Positions 59,048 through 64,000 of a stretch of DNA of 64,000 nt are shown here, piece by piece (positions within the stretch are counted from its first letter, which is position 1; every line of letters starts with the position of its first letter). The DNA lies in the NCBI RefSeq assembly GCF_030269605.1, contig NZ_BSTQ01000019.1, positions 62,001 through 126,000 on the forward strand. Reading direction: 5' to 3'. Under the pieces are notes generated by a model, which ran no database searches, was not told the DNA's origin, and was given only the letters and a program-made list of their open reading frames with translations. Origin of the DNA: Lentzea sp. NBRC 105346 (GTDB lineage: Bacteria > Actinomycetota > Actinomycetes > Mycobacteriales > Pseudonocardiaceae). The translations under genes were made by a program, and so were the position numbers.

Positions 59048-59599
59048 ATGGCGGCTTTGTTCTCCCGGAAACGGGAGACCGCGGCCGACGAGGCGCTGAT
59101 CCGATCGCTCTACGAAGAGCACGGTCGGGCTCTGCTCGCCTACGCGACGCGGTTGACCGGTGATCGGGCGGCGGCCGAGGACGTCGTCCAAGAGACGCTC
59201 GTCCGCGCCTGGCGACACCCAGACGCCCTCGTCAACGGCAAAGGTTCGGTACGTGGCTGGCTGCTCACGGTGGCGCGCAACATCGTCACCGACCGGGTGA
59301 GGGCCAAGGCGGCACGTCCGCAGGAGGTGGCCGAGTCCCCGGCTACTCCTCCGATCCAGCGCGACCACGCCGACCAGGTGGTCGACTCGGTCGTCGTGCT
59401 GGAGGCGCTCGACCGGCTGTCGTCGGATCACCGCGATGTGCTGATGGAGATCTACTTCCGAGGTCGCAGCGTGACCGAGGCGGCAGAGGCTCTGGGCGTT
59501 CCCCCGGGAACGGTAAAGTCAAGATCATATTATGCGTTGCGAGCCCTGAGGGAGACGTTCGTCGGTCAACAGGTCGCACTGAAGGGGGTGGCCGGATGA
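59048..59599 (+). CDS. ECF RNA polymerase sigma factor (SigL-like)
   Basis: A 183-residue ECF sigma factor. Region 2 spans about 18-85 (LYEEHGRALLAYATRLTGDRAAAEDVVQETLVRAW) and region 4 about 120-175 (VLMEIYFRGRSVTEAAEALGVPPGTVKSRSYYALRAL); identity rests on the cores DVVQETLVRAW and GVPPGTVKSRS. The ATG at 59048 follows a GGAGGAG slightly further upstream than usual. The stop overlaps the anti-sigma gene by 4 bp. The upstream promoter TGAACC-N16-CGTGTC and the ZAS/RskA-type partner identify it with the SigL/RslA group of ECF factors, which respond to extracytoplasmic or redox signals. Confidence 0.9.
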   Translation: MAALFSRKRETAADEALIRSLYEEHGRALLAYATRLTGDRAAAEDVVQETLVRAWRHPDALVNGKGSVRGWLLTVARNIVTDRVRAKAARPQEVAESPATPPIQRDHADQVVDSVVVLEALDRLSSDHRDVLMEIYFRGRSVTEAAEALGVPPGTVKSRSYYALRALRETFVGQQVALKGVAG

Positions 59600-60309
59600 C
59601 CACGCAACATGACCCGCAGCTGCTCGGTGCCTACGTTCTAGGGGCACTGGACGAGCAGGAGGTGCGCGAACTGGACGAGCACTTGGCGTCCTGCCCGGAC
59701 TGCACCCGTGAGCTCGAGGACCTCCGCGCCATGGAGGCCGCGCTCGGCGAGGTGCCGCCCGAGGCCATGCTCGACGGGCCGCCCGAGGGCGGCGATCTGT
59801 TGCTGCAGCGCACGCTTCGCCAGGTGCGTCAGGAACGCGGCGGCGTCGCCCGTCGCCGTCAGTTCACCGTCGGCATCGCCGCGGCTGTTGTCGCCGCAGC
59901 GGTTCTCGGCGGCGGCGTGTGGATCGGCAAGGGCACGGCGCCCACCGGCGGCGACAACACCGCCCTGCCGACTCAGTCCACCGCACCCGACCCGGCGGGC
60001 ACCAAGCTCGCCACCGCGACCGACCCGGCGACCGGCGCCTCGCTGACCGTCAAGGTCGTGCCCGCGGCCGGTTGGGTCCGGCTGAACATGCGGGCCGGCG
60101 GGATTCCCGAGGGCCAGAAGTGCCGGATCTTCGTCGTGGCGAAGGACGGCAGCCGGCAGGAGGCCGGCAACTGGCTGGTGTCCAAGAAGGGCGCCACCGA
60201 GGGCACCAACCTCGACGGCGCCGCGCTGGTCGACCCGAAGGACGTCGCGTCCGTCGAGATCGAGAACTTCGACGGCAAGAAGTTCGTGTCGGCGCCGATC
60301 CCGGCCTGA
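59596..60309 (+). CDS. Zinc-finger anti-sigma factor (ZAS/RskA-type)
   Basis: A 237-residue membrane anti-sigma factor. The cytoplasmic ZAS domain has the zinc set His29, Cys33, Cys36 (HLASCPDC). A linker with LLLQRTLRQVRQER precedes one membrane helix (about 93-112) and an extracytoplasmic RskA-type domain (GIPEGQKCRIFVVAKDGSRQEAGNW). It should hold the sigma factor at the membrane until released by proteolysis or oxidation of the zinc site. ATG overlaps the sigma stop (ATGA). The protein at 56757 is a paralogue lacking the ZAS domain. Confidence 0.92.
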   Translation: MTTQHDPQLLGAYVLGALDEQEVRELDEHLASCPDCTRELEDLRAMEAALGEVPPEAMLDGPPEGGDLLLQRTLRQVRQERGGVARRRQFTVGIAAAVVAAAVLGGGVWIGKGTAPTGGDNTALPTQSTAPDPAGTKLATATDPATGASLTVKVVPAAGWVRLNMRAGGIPEGQKCRIFVVAKDGSRQEAGNWLVSKKGATEGTNLDGAALVDPKDVASVEIENFDGKKFVSAPIPA

Positions 60310-60316
60310 CCGCTTG

Positions 60317-60369
60317 ACCGTTATGGCCACCTTGACGGACCTCAGGTCCGCCAAGGTGGCCATAACGGT
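60317..60369. terminator. 53-bp palindrome between convergent genes
   Basis: Arms of 26 bases (60317-60342 and 60344-60369) pair with one G-U-type mismatch around a single base; the core is GGACCT-C-AGGTCC. It has the same geometry as the element at 53298-53350 and separates the anti-sigma gene from a convergent oxidoreductase. Confidence 0.85.
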
Positions 60370-60371
60370 TT

Positions 60372-61265
60372 TCAGGGGTGGAGGACGACCTTGCCTGTGG
60401 TGGCGCGGGATTCGAGGGCCTCGTGGGCTTTCGCCGCGTCACGAAGGGCGAACGGCTGGTTGATCGACGGGGTGAAGCGACCCGTCTGGAGTGCCTGCAG
60501 CGCCTCGGTTTCCAACGGGCGCAGGCCCTTCTTCAACAGTCCCGGTCCCAGTGCGACGGTCGCGGTCAGGCTGTTGCGGTAGAGGATCTCGGTGGAGACC
60601 TTCGTGGACGTGCCGGACGCCCAGCCGTAGATGATGATCCGGCCGCCGGGACCGAGCGCCCGCAGCGCCTGGTCACCGATCTCGCCGCCCACACCGTCGA
60701 ACACGACGGTGAAGTCCTCGAGCGAGTCCAGCTCGGAGTAGTCGTGCTCCAGCTTGCCCTTGCTGGCGAGGCCCACCACTGACGCGCCGACGTTCCACGC
60801 CTCCTGCACCAGCAACGCCCCGATGCCGCCCGCCGCGGACAGCACGAGCACGCGGTCCTCCGGCGTGAGCTTGGCGACCTGGAGGATGCCGACCGTCGTG
60901 CGACCGGTACCGATCATCGCCACGGCATTGTCGAACGAGACGTCGTCCGGCAACGCGTGCAGCGCCTCGACGTTCGCGACGGCCTTTTCGGCGTACCCGC
61001 CGTTGGCCATGCCGAGGTGTGCGACGACGCGCCGGCCGAGCCACTCGGCGGGGCCCTGCGTGACGACACCGGCGACCTCGCGACCCGGTGTCATGGGGAG
61101 CTCGGGGTTGCCGAACGCCCCCTTGCGGATGGACGTGTCGACGAGGTGCACCCCGGCGGAGGCGACGTGGATGAGGACCTGGTTCTCGGCCGGCTGAGGA
61201 TCCGGCACCTCCTCGAAGCGGAGGGTTTCGGCGGGACCGAACTCGTACTGCCTGATGGCGAACAT
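60372..61265 (-). CDS. Zinc-binding dehydrogenase/quinone oxidoreductase (MDR family)
   Basis: A 297-residue medium-chain dehydrogenase/reductase of the quinone oxidoreductase type. It has a complete GroES-like N-terminus (VLIHVASAGVHLVDTSIRKG, MTPGREVAGVV) and a Rossmann domain (VLVLSAAGGIGALLVQEAW). The NADP-site loop GLASKGK and TVVFDGVGGEIGDQAL follow. No structural zinc cysteines are present, as usual for this subfamily. It is divergent from the TetR-controlled operon, and its promoter may be affected by the operators at 61326-61382. Confidence 0.9.
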   Translation of the reverse strand: MFAIRQYEFGPAETLRFEEVPDPQPAENQVLIHVASAGVHLVDTSIRKGAFGNPELPMTPGREVAGVVTQGPAEWLGRRVVAHLGMANGGYAEKAVANVEALHALPDDVSFDNAVAMIGTGRTTVGILQVAKLTPEDRVLVLSAAGGIGALLVQEAWNVGASVVGLASKGKLEHDYSELDSLEDFTVVFDGVGGEIGDQALRALGPGGRIIIYGWASGTSTKVSTEILYRNSLTATVALGPGLLKKGLRPLETEALQALQTGRFTPSINQPFALRDAAKAHEALESRATTGKVVLHP

Positions 61266-61325
61266 GATCCGACCGTAGGAACTCCACTTAAGTAGAGGTC
61301 AAACCGACGGTGGCGTGGATAACAC

Positions 61326-61339
61326 TTGAACGCGTTCAA
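61326..61339. promoter_or_regulatory. TetR operator, copy 1
   Basis: TTGAACGCGTTCAA is a perfect 14-bp palindrome, 55 bp upstream of the membrane-protein start and between divergent genes. A second copy with one changed base lies 43 bp downstream. Confidence 0.8.
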
Positions 61340-61368
61340 AAGCTGGGTGTACCGTCAGAGCCATCAAC

Positions 61369-61382
61369 TTGAACACGTTCAA
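61369..61382. promoter_or_regulatory. TetR operator, copy 2
   Basis: TTGAACACGTTCAA, a 14-bp palindrome with one central mismatch, 12 bp before the start at 61395. Two copies spaced 43 bp (about four helical turns) are well placed for binding by the TetR encoded at 62133. Confidence 0.8.
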
Positions 61383-61394
61383 ATGGGGGTAACA

Positions 61395-61784
61395 ATGGTT
61401 CTCACGTATAGCCTGTACGTCCTGATCAGCGTGGGTTTGACCGTCTGGGTCGGCCACGTGCTGAGCAGCAACGGCAAGGTGTTCCTGATCGACGTCTTCC
61501 GCGGCAACGAGGAGCTGGCGGTCACCGTCAACCGGCTGCTCGTGGTCGGCTTCTACCTCGTCAACCTCGGCTTCGTCAGCTGGTACCTGCGCACGACGGA
61601 CGTCGTCGAGGACCCGCGGCAGGTCTTCGAGACGCTGTCGGTCAAGATCGGCACGGTGCTGCTCGTGCTCGGAATCCTGCACATCACCAACGTGATCGTG
61701 CTCGGCAAGATGCGGCGCCGCAGCATCCTCGACACGCAGGCCGAGCCGCCGGTCGCGCCGACCGGGCACACGGTGACGGCATGA
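61395..61784 (+). CDS. Small integral membrane protein
   Basis: A 129-residue protein with three hydrophobic segments (about 3-21, 47-65 and 83-101) and a charged cytoplasmic tail (KMRRRSILDTQAEPP). Motifs seen are SWYLRTTDVVEDPRQVFETLS and the basic end. I do not recognise a named family. ATG 61395 is preferred to upstream in-frame ATGs because GGGGGT lies just before it and the operator would otherwise lie inside the gene. The stop overlaps the next gene as ATGA. First gene of the TetR-controlled operon. Confidence 0.8.
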   Translation: MVLTYSLYVLISVGLTVWVGHVLSSNGKVFLIDVFRGNEELAVTVNRLLVVGFYLVNLGFVSWYLRTTDVVEDPRQVFETLSVKIGTVLLVLGILHITNVIVLGKMRRRSILDTQAEPPVAPTGHTVTA

Positions 61785-62176
61785 GGTACCTGACCGTTCT
61801 CTACGACGAGAACTGCGGGTTCTGCCGCCGCGCGGGCCGGTGGCTGCGGATGCAGAACCAGCTCGTGTGGCTCGACCTGGTGCCGGCGGGGTCCGACGCG
61901 GCACGCCGGAAGTTCCCCGTTCTGGATCACGAGGCGACGAAGCGAAAGATCACCGTGATCGCGGACAACGGGGACGTCTACACCGGCGACGACGCGTGGC
62001 TGGTGTGCCTCTGGGCGCTGCGCGCATGGCGGCCATTGGCGGTCTCGATGTCCAAGCCGGGGCGGGCGCGGTTCGTGCGGGCCGCGGCCGGACTGGCGGA
62101 CCGGCTGCGAGCGAACAGTCTGGGCGGGGAAAATGATGCTCGTGGATCAACTTGCAACCACGCCCAGTGCGCCTGA
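61781..62176 (+). CDS. DCC-family (DUF393) thiol-disulfide oxidoreductase-like protein
   Basis: A 131-residue protein with the DCC-type active site YDENCGFCRR (Cys12, Cys15), followed by WLDLVPAGSDAARRKFP and YTGDDAWLVCLWAL, typical of DUF393 proteins with a thioredoxin-like fold. Such proteins are thought to act in thiol exchange, often beside membrane proteins. It overlaps both neighbours: ATGA with the gene upstream, 44 bp with the TetR gene downstream. Confidence 0.88.
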   Translation: MRYLTVLYDENCGFCRRAGRWLRMQNQLVWLDLVPAGSDAARRKFPVLDHEATKRKITVIADNGDVYTGDDAWLVCLWALRAWRPLAVSMSKPGRARFVRAAAGLADRLRANSLGGENDARGSTCNHAQCA

Positions 62177-62843
62177 GCCGTCCAAGGGGGAACAGACGCG
62201 GGCGCTGATCCTCGAGACGGCGCTGCGGCTGTTCAAGGAGAACGGCTACGACCGCACGACCATGCGGGCCATCGCCAAGGAGGCGGGGGTCTCGGTCGGC
62301 AACGCCTACTACTACTTCGAGTCCAAGGAACACCTGGTCCAGGGCTTCTATGACCGGATGATCGACCTGCACACACAGGCGAGCCGCTCGATCCTGGCCG
62401 ACGAGCCGAAGTTCGCGATCCGGCTCGCCGGTGTGCTCGACGCCTGGCTGGAGGTGTCGCAGCCGTACCACGAGTTCGCCGCCCAGTTCTTCAAGAACGC
62501 GGCGGACCCGGCGAGCCCGCTGTCGCCGTTCTCCGCGGAGTCGACTCCCGCGCGGGACGCCGGCATCGGGCTCATGCGCAGTGTGCTGCTCGGGTCGACG
62601 GCGAAGGTGGACCCGGAGCTGCGCGAGGACCTGCCCGGACTGCTGTGGCTCTACCAGATGGCGATCGTGCTGTTCTGGGTGCACGACAAGTCCGAAGGCG
62701 CTTCGAAGACCCGCATGCTGGCGCAGCGCAGCGCGCCGATGATCGCGCGGCTGGTGACGCTGTCCGCGACGCGCGTGTTCCGGCCGATCACCCGTGAGGC
62801 CGTGCAGCTGTTCCGGGACATCGGCTGGTTCAAGGCCCGCTGA
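62133..62843 (+). CDS. TetR/AcrR-family transcriptional regulator, operon autoregulator
   Basis: A 236-residue TetR. The DNA-binding part is residues 18-65 (AIAKEAGVSVGNAYYYFESKEHLVQGFYDRM; core GVSVGNAYYYF). The C-terminal ligand domain (about 80-225) resembles TetR_C_7-like forms of actinobacteria. The 3' end of the gene (from 62804) recurs 499 bp downstream. Third gene of the operon; the TTGAAC-RCG-TTCAA palindromes upstream of the operon are its likely sites. Confidence 0.9.
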   Translation: MMLVDQLATTPSAPEPSKGEQTRALILETALRLFKENGYDRTTMRAIAKEAGVSVGNAYYYFESKEHLVQGFYDRMIDLHTQASRSILADEPKFAIRLAGVLDAWLEVSQPYHEFAAQFFKNAADPASPLSPFSAESTPARDAGIGLMRSVLLGSTAKVDPELREDLPGLLWLYQMAIVLFWVHDKSEGASKTRMLAQRSAPMIARLVTLSATRVFRPITREAVQLFRDIGWFKAR

Positions 62844-62902
62844 CCAGGGCGAACCCGAAACTGTCGGTGTCGTCTGGAAGAATTGAATCCGGGGGTCCCC
62901 CA
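62804..62902. repeat. Direct repeat A (3' end of TetR gene and downstream)
   Basis: The 99-bp segment matches 63303-63402 with only a few differences (about 95 per cent by eye, one inserted base). It contains the last 40 coding bases of the TetR gene and about 60 bp of downstream sequence ending in a GGGGGTCCCCC palindrome. Confidence 0.9.
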
Positions 62903-63070
62903 AGCGGGAGCAGGTGCCGCGAACGTGCCGTTTGGGGACATAGAGGTACCCGGAGGTCACGTTGGCTAGTTGTGCTGTCCTGCGAGGTTGCGAACGGCCC
63001 GACACGTAGTCGGATGATCGGGAGAGGGTCTCCGGATTCGGTGTGGATTGCGCATCTGCACCGATGATCG

Positions 63071-63304
63071 GTGAACGTCGCGGCCCGGTGGGCCGGGCGC
63101 TACCGCGACGAGGGCGTGGCAGGCATGGCCGATCGCTCCTCGCGCCCGCACACCAGCCCGCGCCGCACCTCCCGCACGACTCGAGCAAGTGTCAGGCTGA
63201 TCTGCTGCTACCGGTCATTCCTCTGGCGCGACACCCTTCAACCGCACCCTGCTCGACGAATGGGCCTACGCCCACCCTTACCGATCAGAAACCGAACGCC
63301 GCGC
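63071..63304 (+). pseudogene. IS481-family transposase remnant
   Basis: From 63071 one frame reads NVAARWAGRYRDEGVAGMADRSSRP, the N-terminal part of IS481 transposases. From 63225 another frame reads TPFNRTLLDEWAYAHPYRSE and TERRAA, a C-terminal segment of the same family. The middle of the gene, including most of the DDE domain, is missing, and the frames differ, so it is inactive. No terminal inverted repeats are visible. The remnant ends exactly at the start of direct repeat B. The rest of 62903-63070 shows nothing I can support. Confidence 0.8.
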
Positions 63305-63402
63305 AGCTGTTCCGGGACATCGGCTGGTTCAAGGCCCGCTGACCATGGGGAACCCGAAAACTGTCGGTGTCGTCTGGAAGAATTGAAACCGGGGGTCCCC
63401 CA
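63303..63402. repeat. Direct repeat B (copy of TetR 3' end)
   Basis: This 100-bp copy of repeat A starts within the transposase remnant and still encodes the TetR C-terminus (QLFRDIGWFKAR) out of context. It ends with the same GGGGGTCCCCC palindrome. Confidence 0.9.
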
Positions 63403-63405
63403 GCC

Positions 63406-63450
63406 GGTTCACCGCACGCGACGCCGCGGGTTCACCGCACGCGACGTCGC
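63406..63450. repeat. Two tandem 22-bp units at a gene end
   Basis: GGTTCACCGCACGCGACG and following bases occur at 63406 and again at 63429 with one substitution. The second copy contains the stop codon of the minus-strand gene at 63432. Confidence 0.75.
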
Positions 63451-64000
63451 GGGGCGCAGGACGAGCGGCCCGCCGGGCGCCGGATGTTCTCCGGCCGCGT
63501 CCGCCCCATCCGTTCGCACACCGGCGCCGCCGGAGCGCCGATCGACCGCAGCAGCTCATCGCGGTAAGGGGACGCGTCGACGAGATCGATGAGCAACGTC
63601 CGGGCGTACACGAGCAACCCGTGGCCGACCGCGAGCCCGAACGTGTGCCAGCTGCGCAAAGACTGCGGGTCGTCGGTCACCAGCCGCGCCGCCATGGTCG
63701 CCTCGGCGGCGTGCAGGACGCCGGACTCGCCGTTGAGGGCGGCCACCGAGGCCTCGGCGAACGTCACGCGCCAGTCGTCGCGCACCGAGCAGGGCAGGTC
63801 CGTCTCGTCGATCACGTCCTGGGGCAGCCGGGTCAGGCACGCGATGGCGGTGGCCATGTCGCGGCGGGCGGACCGGTGCGGGCGCCCGGCGCGCAGGTCG
63901 TCGAGGAGCTCGACGCCTGCGCGCCAGAGGGCGGAGATCTCGGCGACCGGGAGGGCCTGTCGCGGGTCACCGCCGAGTGCGCCGACGATGAGGGGAGCGA
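63432..64000 (-). CDS. Partial gene, possibly isoprenoid (polyprenyl) synthetase-like
   Basis: The frame stays open to the window end, so the 5' part is missing; about 188 residues are visible. Segments such as APLIVGALGGDPRQALPVAEISALWRAGVELLDDLRAG (core GGDPRQALPVA...ELLDDL) and AASVAALNGESGVLHAAEATMA resemble the all-alpha layout of polyprenyl synthetases. The aspartate-rich DDxxD motif is only partly matched (DD in LLDDL), so the assignment is tentative. The C-terminus is Arg-rich and runs into the tandem repeat, which may have replaced the original end. Confidence 0.4.
   Translation of the reverse strand, partial: APLIVGALGGDPRQALPVAEISALWRAGVELLDDLRAGRPHRSARRDMATAIACLTRLPQDVIDETDLPCSVRDDWRVTFAEASVAALNGESGVLHAAEATMAARLVTDDPQSLRSWHTFGLAVGHGLLVYARTLLIDLVDASPYRDELLRSIGAPAAPVCERMGRTRPENIRRPAGRSSCAPRRRVR

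Noticed and set aside
62876..62902. tRNA-like T-arm (GAATCC next to a G-run and palindrome)
   Set aside because: No acceptor, D or anticodon stem can be drawn around it; it is part of a repeated scar sequence.

Overview
The window is very GC-rich DNA with frequent GTG starts, 4-bp stop/start overlaps, twin-Sec and lipobox signal peptides, and actinobacterial families (RslA-like anti-sigma, DUF1996, RHS/LamG exoproteins, large LuxR regulators). This fits a filamentous actinomycete. The gene set and intergenic palindromes look most like the Pseudonocardiaceae (Lentzea/Saccharothrix/Amycolatopsis type), but no rRNA or marker gene is present to prove it. No tRNA, rRNA or CRISPR array was found.

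Layout. 0-1.7 kb: minus-strand stress module (SRPBCC protein, SigB/F/G sigma factor, DUF4383 membrane protein) with a candidate SigF-type promoter. 1.9-8.5 kb: a branched-chain amino-acid-type ABC transporter (livF, livG, livH, livM, lipoprotein receptor) with an acyl-CoA ligase embedded in the operon, closed by a strong terminator. 8.6-14.2 kb: a small hypothetical, a beta-propeller protein, an MFS transporter, a secreted CBM96-like/metallophosphoesterase, a fragment resembling the C-terminal part of radical-SAM proteins, and a PHP phosphoesterase. 14.5-20.1 kb: TetR, two SDRs and DUF3237 in one operon, then a secreted TAP-like peptidase and a class C beta-lactamase-like hydrolase converging on a perfect palindrome. 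20.4-29.4 kb: a LAL-type LuxR regulator, an orphan MASE1 protein, and an operon of a short MDR oxidoreductase, a molybdopterin oxidoreductase, a second acyl-CoA ligase and a small hypothetical, followed by a decayed copy of the ligase 3' end.

29.5-46.0 kb is the most unusual part: an exoprotein/polymorphic-toxin island. It holds two paralogous secreted FG-GAP/LamG proteins, a 2218-residue secreted RHS protein ending in a HINT domain and a short unassigned C-terminal toxin candidate, an overlapping candidate immunity gene of lower GC, and three paralogous small lipoproteins placed on both sides.

46.0-56.6 kb reads as a sugar-acid utilisation locus: LacI regulator, PotABCD-type ABC transporter, a divergent secreted PQQ-type sugar dehydrogenase with F5/8C and FN3 modules, an IlvD/Edd dehydratase, a DapA-family aldolase/dehydratase and a GntR/FCD regulator, with one candidate operator for each regulator. 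56.7-60.3 kb: an ECF sigma/zinc anti-sigma pair, a DUF1996 protein and an anti-sigma paralogue lacking the zinc finger. Both the sigma operon and the paralogue have a TGAACC-N16-CGT promoter. Between them lie two inverted arrays of degenerate 22-bp repeats. 60.4-64 kb: a quinone oxidoreductase, a TetR-controlled three-gene operon with twin 14-bp operators, a scar in which the TetR 3' end is duplicated beside an IS481 transposase remnant, and a gene cut by the window end.
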